Shown here: piece by piece, positions 14,939-23,374 of the stretch
Layout of the letters: every line of letters begins with the position of its first letter
Numbering within the stretch: position 1 is the first letter of the stretch
Assembly (NCBI GenBank): GCA_900547295.1
Contig: URGK01000032.1
Location: 1-28,916, forward strand
Source: an uncultured Eubacteriales bacterium
GTDB lineage: Bacteria; Bacillota; Clostridia; Peptostreptococcales; Anaerovoracaceae
Reading direction: 5' to 3'
Length of the DNA stretch: 28,916 nt
Made by a program: the position numbers and the translations under genes
Notes under the pieces: generated by a model
Told to the model about the DNA's origin: nothing
What the model saw: only the letters and a program-made list of their open reading frames with translations
Database searches by the model: none

Positions 14939-15601
14939 CTATTCTCCAAAGGTGTATCCCAGACCGAATATATTTCTGATGTAGAGCGGGTGAGAAGGGT
15001 CAGGCTCTATTTTCTTTTTGAGTCTGTTAAGGGTGACGTTTACTGTATTGTCGTCTACAAAAACGCCGCGGGAGTCCCATACCTTTTCTAAAATCATATC
15101 TTTTGTTACGACTCTGCCGCGGTTTTGCGAAAGCAGCTCCAGAAGCTGATATTCCCGCGGTGTGAGTTTTACAGGGCTTCCTGCAAGCTGTACCTGTTTT
15201 TTATCATAGTCGATATACATATCCAGGTAGTGCAGTTCATTCCTGCTACCGCCGGTTCTTCGCAGCACTGCCTGAATGTGAGCCGCAAGCACAGGCATGG
15301 GAAACGGTTTTACAAGATAATCATCTGCGCCGCAGCCGAAAGCCCTGAGCATATCCTCCTCGCCGTCCTTTGCGGTAAGAAATATAACAGGAGTCTTACC
15401 GCGCACCATGCGGCATATTTCAATGCCGCTGCCGTCTGCAAGCCCTATGTCTGCCAGCAGCAGATCGGGGTGTTTATCTGCAAGAGCCATACCCTCTTCA
15501 AAAGAAAAAGCGCTGTCGGTAATGTATCCCAGTGTTTCAAGGTATGTACACAGAGCCTCGTTAAGCAGCCTGTCATCTTCTATTATTCCGATACGTGTCA
15601 T
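14939..15601 (-). CDS. OmpR/PhoB-family response regulator
   Basis: DNA-binding output of the two-component system. 220 residues. The receiver has acidic E8-D9-D10, phosphoacceptor D51 (LLLADIGLADGSG) and K98 in DYLVKPF. The C-terminal winged helix contains LTPREYQLLELL and VDDNTVNVTLNRLKKKI, then GLGYTF at the end, all typical of the family. ATG start with AAAGGAAC ten bases before it. It leads the regulator, kinase, ATPase, permease unit and probably controls the latter two through the repeat at 14076-14091. Confidence 0.95.
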   Translation of the reverse strand: MTRIGIIEDDRLLNEALCTYLETLGYITDSAFSFEEGMALADKHPDLLLADIGLADGSGIEICRMVRGKTPVIFLTAKDGEEDMLRAFGCGADDYLVKPFPMPVLAAHIQAVLRRTGGSRNELHYLDMYIDYDKKQVQLAGSPVKLTPREYQLLELLSQNRGRVVTKDMILEKVWDSRGVFVDDNTVNVTLNRLKKKIEPDPSHPLYIRNIFGLGYTFGE

Positions 15602-15630
15602 AAAATTTCGTTCCTTTGCATTGTTATATG

Positions 15631-15648
15631 CCGATTATATCATATCGG
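15631..15648 (-). promoter_or_regulatory. Extended -10 promoter of the regulator gene within a palindrome
   Basis: Minus strand reads CCGATATGATATAATCGG: TATAAT (15639-15634) preceded by TG, with CCGAT and ATCGG arms around it. The -35 is T-rich and poor. The palindrome could be a repressor site or chance. Confidence 0.5.
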
Positions 15649-15654
15649 AATAAT

Positions 15655-15677
15655 TAAAAAAACCCGGGCTGCCGGGG
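15655..15677 (-). terminator. Terminator of the cupin gene
   Basis: On the minus strand CCCGG and CCGGG pair around a four-base loop, followed by eight T (plus-strand A run 15655-15662). Confidence 0.8.
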
Positions 15678-15719
15678 CGTTTAGACGAAGCTGTCTGTTA
15701 TGCGACTGCCTGACACAGA

Positions 15720-16076
15720 CTATTCGTGTATTACGGCATCATCTGCGGTATAGCCGCCAAGGGAGTTTTCCTTGACCTGAATACATGCAAAGCTTATAGC
15801 CGAGTCATCTGTGGCGGAAAACTGTCTTTTGCAGGCAGGGGAGATGCGAAGCCAGTCGCCTGCGGCAAGCTCTACTGTTTCACCGTCTATAACTGCCTTG
15901 CCTCTGCCTGAAAGTACCGCATATATTTCCTCATTTTCCTTGTGTGAGTGAACAAAAGGAACTCCTGCGCCTGCCGGCAGATTGTTGATGCTGATTTCAG
16001 CTCCTGTCAGATTAAGAATATCGTGAAGCTCTGTTCTTGCGCCGTCTGCAACGTTTGTCTTATTGAAGTTAGCCAT
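15720..16076 (-). CDS. Cupin-domain protein under Rrf2-type control
   Basis: A 118-residue single-domain cupin of unknown substrate. Motif 1 is HSHKENEE (H43, H45, E49/E50), enough for a metal site with three ligands. In motif 2 (GDWLRISPACKRQFSA) the usual histidine is replaced, so the metal site is incomplete or unusual. The chosen start, ATG 16076, has AGGAGG eight bases before it; the longer ORF reading upstream would run through the promoter. Two 23-bp inverted repeats frame its promoter and the upstream gene codes for an Rrf2 regulator, so regulation by that protein is likely. A role in redox or electrophile stress is only a guess. Confidence 0.85.
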   Translation of the reverse strand: MANFNKTNVADGARTELHDILNLTGAEISINNLPAGAGVPFVHSHKENEEIYAVLSGRGKAVIDGETVELAAGDWLRISPACKRQFSATDDSAISFACIQVKENSLGGYTADDAVIHE

Positions 16077-16098
16077 AATATATACCTCCTGAAAATTT

Positions 16099-16161
16099 GT
16101 TGTAACTTTAATCGATACAACGAGTATATACCCGTCCCGTTGTAATGTCAATAGTTACAAC
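16099..16161 (-). promoter_or_regulatory. Cupin promoter with two matching 23-bp operators
   Basis: Minus strand: TTGACA (16151-16146), 17 nt, TATACT (16128-16123). Two 23-bp inverted repeats with the same arms: GTTGTAA-N9-TTACAAC at 16139-16161 covers the -35; GTTGTA-N11-TACAAC at 16099-16121 lies just downstream of the -10. Centres are 40 bp apart, about four helical turns. This is a classic double-operator repression layout. Confidence 0.8.
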
Positions 16162-16214
16162 AAAAATTTGAAAAAATTTCCGCATACTGTGTTCTGTCAG
16201 TATGCGGGCTAAAG

Positions 16215-16649
16215 CTACATATTTATAAGTCTGTCCGTATCGTCTGCAATATCCTGTAATGTCACCGAGCTCATTTCACGCTCCATTGCCTGCTGGATAC
16301 TGTCAAGCCGCCTGTCTAAAACAGAGTGGATATTTCTGCCGACAGGGCATCTGCTGTTTGGATTTTCATGAAAATGAAACAGATTTCCGTTGTCTATACA
16401 TTCGACTGCATTGTAGACATCAAGCAGGGTAATCTCATCAAGAGGCTTTTCTATATATGCGCCTCCGCTGCCTCTTTTAACATTTATAATGCCCGCTTTT
16501 TTGAGCTGCTGGAGCAGCCTGCGTATTACTACGGGATTGACGTTTACGCTTGAAGCGAGGAAATCGCTTGTAATCTTGTAATCCTCTTTGAATGTTTCTA
16601 TACATATGAGTATATGAACTGCAATTGTAAATCTGCTTGATATCTGCAT
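16215..16649 (-). CDS. Rrf2-family transcriptional regulator
   Basis: Winged-helix DNA-binding protein of 144 residues, predicted to bind the GTTGTAA repeats before the downstream cupin gene. MQISSRFTIAVHILICIE opens like other Rrf2 proteins, and the recognition region is VNVNPVVIRRLLQQLKKAGII (about 36-56), followed by the wing VKRGSGGAYI. Cysteines are at 16, 84 and 101. The three clustered cysteines that hold the cluster in IscR/NsrR are not present, so an Fe-S cluster is less likely; a thiol switch at C101 (SRCPVG) is possible. ATG with GAGGTG five bases before. Confidence 0.93.
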   Translation of the reverse strand: MQISSRFTIAVHILICIETFKEDYKITSDFLASSVNVNPVVIRRLLQQLKKAGIINVKRGSGGAYIEKPLDEITLLDVYNAVECIDNGNLFHFHENPNSRCPVGRNIHSVLDRRLDSIQQAMEREMSSVTLQDIADDTDRLINM

Positions 16650-16707
16650 AAAGCACCTCGTGGTTTAAAATAATAACAATATGATAGCACAAACAGACTT
16701 TAAATGC

Positions 16708-16743
16708 AAAAAAACAGGGCGTCTGATATTTTCAAAAGCCCTG
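16708..16743 (-). terminator. Terminator of the M23 peptidase gene
   Basis: Minus strand CAGGGC (16743-16738) pairs with GCCCTG (16720-16715), followed by seven T. Confidence 0.75.
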
Positions 16744-16755
16744 CCTGCGCAAACC

Positions 16756-17415
16756 CTATAATTTTACAAGCTTTTCCGGATTTATATTTCTGCCGTTTTT
16801 TAAAACCTCAAAATGCAGATGAGCCTCATCACTGCATTCAAACAGCGCCGTATCGCCTATGCCCGATATAACCTGTCCCTGCTTTACCGTGTCGCCGGTT
16901 TCAACCATACTGTCGGTTGAAAGGTTGGAATAGACCGTACATATATCGTTTCCGTGGTCGATAACTATGGTTATTCCCATTGTGTCATCGGTAAAGACCT
17001 TTGTAACCGTGCCGTCTGCGACTGCCTTTACCTGAGCGTCAAGCTTGCCGCCGATGTCTATGCCTTTATGAACCATATACTGATCCAGTGTTTTTGAGTA
17101 AACTAATCCTTTGCCGGAATACCCTTTAAGTATATTTCCCTCAGCAGGGGCGATATACGCAGCTTCTGACTGTGATGTACTCTTTTGGGCCTGACCGCTT
17201 TCCACTATGGGAATTTGTGATGATGCAGCGCTTTCTTCCGGTTTTGCCTTGGCTGTTTCCTCAACGCGCTTTGAGGTATCGACCTCTTCACCTGCAGGCG
17301 CCTGCACCTTATTTATATTGGCCTTGAGCGTAAACACCGAAGCTAAAGCGATTACACAGAAACACAGAACAAGTGCTATGGCAGTCTTATCTTTTTTTCT
17401 GACCTTTTGTCTCAT
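16756..17415 (-). CDS. Membrane-anchored M23 peptidase, SpoIIQ-like
   Basis: A zinc endopeptidase-fold protein (LytM/M23) facing the outside of the membrane and acting on peptidoglycan cross-bridges. 219 residues with one N-terminal membrane segment (about 11-30), a charged, Ser/Ala-rich linker (about 40-95) and a C-terminal M23 domain. Metal ligands are visible: HKGIDIGG supplies H and D, and HLHFEV the last H. This size and layout resemble SpoIIQ of sporulating clostridia, in which the zinc site is kept; that is a likeness and not proof. ATG 17415 with GGAGGTG before it; the upstream extension of the ORF has no ribosome site. It is divergent from the aminotransferase gene. Confidence 0.85.
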   Translation of the reverse strand: MRQKVRKKDKTAIALVLCFCVIALASVFTLKANINKVQAPAGEEVDTSKRVEETAKAKPEESAASSQIPIVESGQAQKSTSQSEAAYIAPAEGNILKGYSGKGLVYSKTLDQYMVHKGIDIGGKLDAQVKAVADGTVTKVFTDDTMGITIVIDHGNDICTVYSNLSTDSMVETGDTVKQGQVISGIGDTALFECSDEAHLHFEVLKNGRNINPEKLVKL

Positions 17416-17472
17416 TGCTTTCACCTCCGTTAATATTATCGCCACCATATACAAATTTAATACTGACAATGC

Positions 17473-17501
17473 TTGTAATAAATTGAGGTTTCGAATATAA
17501 T
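17473..17501 (+). promoter_or_regulatory. Promoter of the aminotransferase-glnA unit
   Basis: TTGTAA (17473-17478), 17 nt, TATAAT (17496-17501), 77 nt before the ATG. Confidence 0.6.
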
Positions 17502-17578
17502 AAATAGTAACTGTACCCAGATACAAGCATTAAAAATCGAGGCTTACAGCAATTTACACATATGAAAGGAGAATTGAG

Positions 17579-18811
17579 ATGGCAGAATATATAATGGCAC
17601 AGGCAAACGGAAGAAAAATTCCAAAAGAGGATAAAATATTCGGAATAAGCACAAGAGCAAAGGCAATGATAGCAGAGAAGGGCAAGGAAAACGTAGTTAA
17701 CGCTACAATAGGTGCGCTTCTTGATGACAGGGGAGATTTAATCGTAATGTCATCAGTTGTTGAGGAACTCAAAAAATTAAACCCTACGGATTTTGCGGAA
17801 TATGCGCCTATAGGCGGAATTCCTGAATTCAAAAAAGCAATTCAGAAAGCAGCTTTCGGAAGCTTTGTTCCAAAGTGCTTTACAGAAGCTGTTGCAACAC
17901 CGGGCGGCACAGGTTCAATCAGAAACACAGTATCAAACTATTCAAAGCCGGGAGATGCAGTACTTACGGCAGACTGGTTCTGGGCGCCTTACAACAGCAT
18001 AGCGCAGGAGCAGGGCAGAACTCTTGAAACCTATGAGCTTTTAAACAAAGAGGGAGGCTTCAACAAAGAGGCGTTTGACGCCAAGGTAAACGGACTTCTT
18101 GCAAAGCAGGACTCTCTTGTTATACTGCTCAACACACCGGCTCACAACCCTACAGGATACTCGCTTACACTTTCCGACTGGGACAAAGTAATCGAAACAC
18201 TTTCATCAGCAGGCAGCGACAAAAAAATAACTCTGTTTGTTGATATTGCATATATAGATTTTGCAGGTGATGAAGAGGAATACAGACAATTCCTGCCTAA
18301 GCTTGAGGAGCTTCCTGCAAACGTGCTTCCTGTACTTGGCTACAGCGCATCAAAGACTTTCACACTTTACGGAATGAGATGCGGAGCTATGATATGTATG
18401 GCAAAGACAGCGGAAATTGCGGCTGAATTCAAACAGGTATGCGAATTCTCTGCAAGAGCTACATGGTCAAACAGCACAAGAGCAGCCCAGAAAGTTATAG
18501 CTAACATATATGAGGATGAGAAGCTGCTTGCCAGGGTAAACGAAGAAAGAAAACAGTACAGAGATATGCTGGTTGCAAGAGGCAGAGCCTTTGAAAAATC
18601 AGCAAAGGAGGCAGGTCTTGAAATCGTGCCTTTTGACTCGGGTTTCTTCGCATCAATACCTTGCCCTAATCCTGATGAAATCAGCAGAAAGCTTGAAAAA
18701 GAGGGTATTTTCATAGTTCCTCTTGCAAAGGGCCTGAGAGTGTCGGTTGCATCTATATCAGAAGAAAGATGCGCAGCAATTCCGTTTAAAATTGCAGAAG
18801 CAATGAAATAA
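17579..18811 (+). CDS. Class I aminotransferase (aspartate/aromatic type)
   Basis: PLP-dependent transfer of an amino group between an amino acid and a 2-oxo acid. 410 residues, fold type I subfamily close to aspartate/tyrosine aminotransferases. Schiff-base lysine K259 in GYSASKTFTLYGMR, phosphate contact R267, cofactor contacts N190 in AHNPTGYS and D222 in FVDIAYIDF, and a C-terminal arginine in LRVSVASIS. GGTGSIRN near 109-116 is the PLP phosphate loop. ATG start with AAAGGAG. A glutamine synthetase gene follows after 23 nt, so the pair probably handles glutamate and ammonia together. The exact amino donor cannot be read. Confidence 0.9.
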   Translation: MAEYIMAQANGRKIPKEDKIFGISTRAKAMIAEKGKENVVNATIGALLDDRGDLIVMSSVVEELKKLNPTDFAEYAPIGGIPEFKKAIQKAAFGSFVPKCFTEAVATPGGTGSIRNTVSNYSKPGDAVLTADWFWAPYNSIAQEQGRTLETYELLNKEGGFNKEAFDAKVNGLLAKQDSLVILLNTPAHNPTGYSLTLSDWDKVIETLSSAGSDKKITLFVDIAYIDFAGDEEEYRQFLPKLEELPANVLPVLGYSASKTFTLYGMRCGAMICMAKTAEIAAEFKQVCEFSARATWSNSTRAAQKVIANIYEDEKLLARVNEERKQYRDMLVARGRAFEKSAKEAGLEIVPFDSGFFASIPCPNPDEISRKLEKEGIFIVPLAKGLRVSVASISEERCAAIPFKIAEAMK

Positions 18812-18834
18812 ATTAAAGAAAAAAAGGTGGAAAA

Positions 18835-20265
18835 ATGTTTAAAAGCGTAAAAGATGTAAGAGCATACTGCGAAAAAAACAAAATCGAAATGATCGATTTT
18901 AAAATGATTGACATCAACGGAAGATGGCGTCATCTTGCATTCCCGTGGAAACGACTTACTGAGGACACAATGAAATACGGTATAGGCTTTGACGGCTCCA
19001 ATTACGGATATGCGGCAGTTGAGAAATCCGATATGGTATTTATACCGGACCTTTCGACAGCGGTTATTGATCCGTTTATGGATATACCGACAATTACAAT
19101 GATGGGCGATGTAATGATTATAGATCTGCCCGAAAACAGACCTTTTGACCAGTATCCGAGAAACGTTGCGGCTGCAGCGCAGGAGTATATGAGATCTGAA
19201 GGCATAGCAGACGAGATGATTATCGGACCTGAATTTGAATTCTATCTGTTTGACAGAGTAAGCTATGAAACCAAGACGCAGACTGCGGGTTTTGAGGTTG
19301 ATACAAGATATGCGGAATGGAATTCAGGCGAGTATGACAACAATATGGGGTATCAGGTACCTGTAAAGGGCGGATATCATGTTGACATTCCTCACGATAC
19401 AACCTACGGACTCAGAAGCCATATATGTATGCTTTTAGAGGACTGGGGCGTTGGAGTCAAATATCACCATCACGAGGTAGGCGGACCGGGACAGGTTGAA
19501 ATCGAGGTTGAGCTTGGACCTATGCTTGATATGGCAGACAAGACAATGATTGCAAAGTATGTAATCAAGAATGCCGCTGCGCAGGCAGGCAAAACAGCAA
19601 CGCTTATGCCAAAGCCTATATATAACGAGGCTGGCTCCGGCATGCATGTGCATATGCATCTTTTCAAAAAAGGCAAGCCTTTATTCTATGATAAGAACGG
19701 TTACTCGCAGCTTAGCGATACGGCCATGTACTTTATAGGAGGACTTCTCAAGCACGCGGCTTCTCTGTGCGCATTCACAGACCCGTCAACAAATTCATAC
19801 AAAAGACTTGTTCCGGGATTTGAGGCTCCTGTGACAATAGGATTTGCCACAGCCAACAGAAGCTCGGTTATAAGGATACCGGCATATGCCAAATCTCCTG
19901 AAAACAAGAGATTTGAGCTTAGAAACCCTGACGGCACATGCAATCCGTATTATGCCTATGCGGCAATACTTATGGCGGGTATTGACGGTATCAGGAATAA
20001 AATCGACCCTGTCAAAGAGGGCTGGGGACCGTATGACTTCAACCTTTATAATCTGACAGACGAGGAAAAGGCAAAGATACAGGGACTTCCAAAGACTCTT
20101 GATGAAGCGCTTGCAGCACTTGACGAGGACCACGATTACCTTACAGCAGGCGGAGTATTTCCTGTTGAACTGATTAAGATATGGAGAGAAAACAAGCAGA
20201 AAGAAGCTGACTATATCAATTCAATTCCGTCATCGGCAGAGTATGAGAAGTATTATGACCTGTAG
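18835..20265 (+). CDS. glnA: Type I glutamine synthetase
   Basis: ATP-dependent ligation of ammonia to glutamate, in the cytoplasm. 476 residues, the size of bacterial GSI. IGFDGSNYGY near 41-50 (the N-terminal loop), IGPEFEFYLFDR, KYHHHEVGGPGQVEIEVE, GSGMHVHMHLFK, VPGFEAPVTIGFATANRSSVIRIP and FELRNPDGTCNPYYAYAAILMAG appear in family order. They provide the metal-binding glutamates and the ATP/glutamate contacts. A tyrosine is present in the FNLYNLTDEE loop where adenylylated enzymes carry the modified tyrosine, but no modifying enzyme is in the window. ATG with AAAGGTGGAA. A terminator follows. Confidence 0.93.
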   Translation: MFKSVKDVRAYCEKNKIEMIDFKMIDINGRWRHLAFPWKRLTEDTMKYGIGFDGSNYGYAAVEKSDMVFIPDLSTAVIDPFMDIPTITMMGDVMIIDLPENRPFDQYPRNVAAAAQEYMRSEGIADEMIIGPEFEFYLFDRVSYETKTQTAGFEVDTRYAEWNSGEYDNNMGYQVPVKGGYHVDIPHDTTYGLRSHICMLLEDWGVGVKYHHHEVGGPGQVEIEVELGPMLDMADKTMIAKYVIKNAAAQAGKTATLMPKPIYNEAGSGMHVHMHLFKKGKPLFYDKNGYSQLSDTAMYFIGGLLKHAASLCAFTDPSTNSYKRLVPGFEAPVTIGFATANRSSVIRIPAYAKSPENKRFELRNPDGTCNPYYAYAAILMAGIDGIRNKIDPVKEGWGPYDFNLYNLTDEEKAKIQGLPKTLDEALAALDEDHDYLTAGGVFPVELIKIWRENKQKEADYINSIPSSAEYEKYYDL

Positions 20266-20294
20266 AGTTAATTTCAGATAGTATGAACAGTATC

Positions 20295-20326
20295 CAGAGG
20301 GAGCGATGCGCTTCCTCTGAATTTTT
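20295..20326 (+). terminator. Terminator after glnA
   Basis: CAGAGGGAGC pairs with GCGCTTCCTCTG (imperfect) around GAT, followed by A and a T run at 20322-20326. Confidence 0.75.
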
Positions 20327-20366
20327 GTGATAACATAGGTGTGAAACAGTGATTTGTGCTTGACTT

Positions 20367-20395
20367 TTAACAAAAATAATATAGACTAATACTAT
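20367..20395 (+). promoter_or_regulatory. Promoter of the valS T-box transcript
   Basis: TTAACA (20367-20372), 17 nt, TACTAT (20390-20395). An alternative -35 is TTGACT at 20360-20365. Confidence 0.5.
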
Positions 20396-20399
20396 AGGT

Positions 20400-20641
20400 G
20401 AGTTGCTTCTCACCTTATTAAATTAATAAAAACGGTGATGAAGAGGAGTAGTAATAAGGGCGCCTTACAGAGAGTGGAGTCTACAGGCTGAGAGCTTCGC
20501 AGGAATGTGTATTACGAAGGTTGCTTCTGAGTTTTGCGATAAATGAGTGTCTGCATATATGATATGCAGGAACAAAGGTGGTACCGCGGAAATATTTCGT
20601 CCTTTGCAGCCGGTCTGCAGAGGGCGTTCTTGTATCTGCAG
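20400..20641 (+). ncRNA. T-box leader, probably valine-responsive
   Basis: The T-box sequence AAAGGTGGTACCGCGG at about 20575-20590 is essentially canonical; TGGT would pair with an ACCA tRNA end, which suits tRNA-Val. Upstream stem I marks are GATGAAGAGGAGTAGTAATA, AGAGAG and GAGAGCTTCGCAGG. The specifier position before the CTTCTGAG block holds GTT (20520-20522), a valine codon. The terminator/antiterminator switch uses CGTCCTTTGCAG and CTGCAGAGGGCG, with a short T-rich tail. Uncharged tRNA-Val should favour reading into valS. The specifier was aligned by eye. Confidence 0.9.
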
Positions 20642-20680
20642 AAAGGCAGAACACACTATTTTAACAAGGAGATATATCGA

Positions 20681-23374
20681 ATGGAAAAAAACTTGGCAAA
20701 AACATATAATCCTAAGGATTTTGAAGACAGAATTTATGAGATGTGGGAGCAGAAAGGCGCTTTCAGAGCAGAGGTGGACAAGAATAAGAAACCGTACACT
20801 ATCGTAATGCCGCCTCCAAACATTACAGGCCAGCTTCATATGGGACATGCACTTGATCAGACACTGCAGGACGTTCTGACAAGATGGAAGAGAATGCAGG
20901 GCTACAGCGCGCTGTGGCTTCCGGGATCAGACCACGCAAGCATAGCTACAGAGGTTAAGGTTGTAGACAAAATCAGAGCAGAGGAAGGCCTCGAAAAAGA
21001 AGATCTGGGCAGAGAAGAATTTCTCAAGAGAGCATGGGCATGGAAAGAAGAATACGGCGGAAGAATTACAAAACAGTGCCGTAAGCTGGGCGACTCCTGC
21101 GACTGGGAAAGAGAACGCTTTACAATGGACGAGGGCTGCAACCGCGCAGTAAGAACTCTGTTTGTACAGCTTTACGAAAAAGGCCTTATATACAGAGGAA
21201 ACCGCCTTATAAACTGGTGTCCTCAGTGCGGCACATCATTATCTGATGCCGAGGTAGAGCATGAGGACAAAAACGGCAAGTACTGGTATTTCAGATACGA
21301 TGCGGCAGAAGAAGGCGGAGAGCCTATGGTAGTCGCAACATCAAGACCTGAAACAATGTTCGGCGATGTGGCTATAGCAGTACACCCTGATGACGAAAGA
21401 TACAAGGATATGGTAGGCAAAAAAGTAATACTTCCGCTGGTGGGAACAGAAATTCCTATCATAGCTGACCCTTATCCAGATCCCGAAAAAGGAACAGGAG
21501 CAGTAAAAATAACTCCTGCACATGACCCTAACGACTTTGAGGTAGGACAGAGACACAACCTCGATATGCCTTGCTGCATCAACCTTGATGCCACAATGAA
21601 TGAGCTTGCGGGCAAATACGAGGGTATGGACAGATACGAATGCCGTAAGGCGTGGGTTGAAGATCTTGACAAGGCAGGATTTTTAGTAAAGACAGAAGAA
21701 AAAGTAATCCCTATGGGAGAATGCTACAGATGTCATACTACAGTTGAGTCAATGCTGTCAGACCAGTGGTTTGTTGCAATGGAAGAGCTTGCAAAGCCTG
21801 CTATTGAAGCAGCTAAAAAAGGCGACTTAAAGCACGTGCCTGAAAGATTTGAAAAAATATATCTTCACTGGCTTGAGGAAATCAGAGACTGGTGTATTTC
21901 AAGACAGCTTTGGTGGGGACACAGAATTCCTGCATACTACTGCCAGGACTGCGGCGAGCTAATGGTATGCCTTGACGAGCCTCACAAGTGCACTAAATGC
22001 GGCAGCACCAACCTTAAGCAGGACGAGGACGTGCTAGACACATGGTTCTCATCTGCACTGTGGCCGTTCTCAACACTGGGCTGGCCGGACAAGACAGAGG
22101 ATCTTGACTACTTCTATCCTACAGATGTACTCGTAACAGGATATGACATAATATTCTTCTGGGTAGTAAGAATGGTATTCTCGGCGCTTGAAACTATGGG
22201 CGAAGTACCTTTCAAATATGTATATGTTCACGGTCTTGTAAGAGATGCCGAGGGCCGCAAAATGAGTAAATCCCTCGGAAACGGCATAGACCCGCTTGAA
22301 ATAATCGACCAGTACGGCGCTGATGCCCTCAGATTTATGCTTACAACAGGTATCACACCGGGTAACGATATGAGATTCAAGACTGACAAGCTTGAGTCCT
22401 CAAGAAACTTTGCAAACAAGCTGTGGAACGCCTCAAGATTTGTTATTATGAACCTGCAGAACGAAGACGGCAGCTTTAAGGATATAGCTGACGGAGATAT
22501 TTCACAGATGGCCTTAAAAGATGAGGACAAGTGGATGCTCTCAAGAGTAAATGAAGCTGTTAAATACGTTACGGCGGCAATGGACAGATTTGACCTTGCC
22601 CTTGCGGGACAGAAAGTATACGATGTAATCTGGAATGAATACTGTGACTGGTATATCGAAATCGTTAAAGGCAGACTGTACGGTGACGATGAGGCGGACA
22701 AAAAAGTCGCAAGATTTGTACTCGTAAGAGCATTAAAGGATATGCTTTCACTGCTTCACCCGTTTATGCCGTTTATAACCGAGGAAATCTGGAGCTACCT
22801 GCCTCAGGGAGAAATAAAGGCGGACAATCCTGAAAACTTCCTGATTAAATCAAGCTGGCCGGTTTATGATGAGGCTCTTACTTTTGAAGCCGAAACAGCA
22901 AGACTTGAGCTTGCAATGGAAGCTATCAGAGCAATCAGAAACATCAGAGCTGAAGCGGACGCAGCGCCGTCAAAGAAGCTCAGAGCTGTAATATATGCAG
23001 ATGCGGCAGATATGGATTTTGTTAAATCAGCTGAAAGATATATCAAGGGAATGGCAAACATCACAGAGATAGAATTTATCACAGATAAATCAGAGGTTCC
23101 CGAAGATGTAATGTCAGCGGTAATTGCGGCGGCTGAAATATATATTCCGTCAGACGATCTGCTTGACTACAAGGCAGAGTTTGAAAGACTCACAAAAGAA
23201 AAGAAAAAACTTGAGGGCGAAGTGGCAAGAGTTACAGGCAAGCTTTCAAATGAGGGCTTTGTAAGCAAGGCTCCTGAAAAAGTAATCGCAGCTGAAAAAG
23301 AGAAAAAGGTTATGTATGAGGATATGCTTGCAAAGGTAACCGAAAGACTTGCTATGGTAGAAAAGAAATTATAA
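20681..23374 (+). CDS. valS: Valyl-tRNA synthetase
   Basis: Charges tRNA-Val with valine in the cytoplasm. 897 residues, class I. HMGH at 53-56 (after PPPNITGQL) and KMSKS at about 527-531 are the ATP-binding signatures. The editing domain lies between them, with the TSRPETMFGDVAIAVHP motif. Two cysteine pairs (CPQCG and CQDCG, later CTKCG) suggest bound zinc. A C-terminal charged coiled-coil arm (about 830-897) is typical of ValS. The ATG at 20681 has AAGGAG about 10 bases before; the ORF upstream of it lies in the T-box leader and is not the gene. It shares one base with folC. Confidence 0.97.
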   Translation: MEKNLAKTYNPKDFEDRIYEMWEQKGAFRAEVDKNKKPYTIVMPPPNITGQLHMGHALDQTLQDVLTRWKRMQGYSALWLPGSDHASIATEVKVVDKIRAEEGLEKEDLGREEFLKRAWAWKEEYGGRITKQCRKLGDSCDWERERFTMDEGCNRAVRTLFVQLYEKGLIYRGNRLINWCPQCGTSLSDAEVEHEDKNGKYWYFRYDAAEEGGEPMVVATSRPETMFGDVAIAVHPDDERYKDMVGKKVILPLVGTEIPIIADPYPDPEKGTGAVKITPAHDPNDFEVGQRHNLDMPCCINLDATMNELAGKYEGMDRYECRKAWVEDLDKAGFLVKTEEKVIPMGECYRCHTTVESMLSDQWFVAMEELAKPAIEAAKKGDLKHVPERFEKIYLHWLEEIRDWCISRQLWWGHRIPAYYCQDCGELMVCLDEPHKCTKCGSTNLKQDEDVLDTWFSSALWPFSTLGWPDKTEDLDYFYPTDVLVTGYDIIFFWVVRMVFSALETMGEVPFKYVYVHGLVRDAEGRKMSKSLGNGIDPLEIIDQYGADALRFMLTTGITPGNDMRFKTDKLESSRNFANKLWNASRFVIMNLQNEDGSFKDIADGDISQMALKDEDKWMLSRVNEAVKYVTAAMDRFDLALAGQKVYDVIWNEYCDWYIEIVKGRLYGDDEADKKVARFVLVRALKDMLSLLHPFMPFITEEIWSYLPQGEIKADNPENFLIKSSWPVYDEALTFEAETARLELAMEAIRAIRNIRAEADAAPSKKLRAVIYADAADMDFVKSAERYIKGMANITEIEFITDKSEVPEDVMSAVIAAAEIYIPSDDLLDYKAEFERLTKEKKKLEGEVARVTGKLSNEGFVSKAPEKVIAAEKEKKVMYEDMLAKVTERLAMVEKKL

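Noticed and set aside
15125..15775. 216-codon plus-strand ORF over the response regulator
   Set aside because: The minus-strand regulator is certain, and the plus-strand translation is low-complexity Cys/His/Ile-rich text with no motif.
16077..16151. 25-residue N-terminal extension of the cupin
   Set aside because: It covers the promoter and operator; ATG 16076 has AGGAGG.
17416..17526. 37-residue extension of the M23 peptidase
   Set aside because: ATG 17415 has GGAGGTG and begins the normal charged region before the membrane anchor; the extension has none of this.
20543..20680. N-terminal extension of valS
   Set aside because: It lies within the T-box leader; the real start at 20681 has a ribosome site and matches the family N-terminus.
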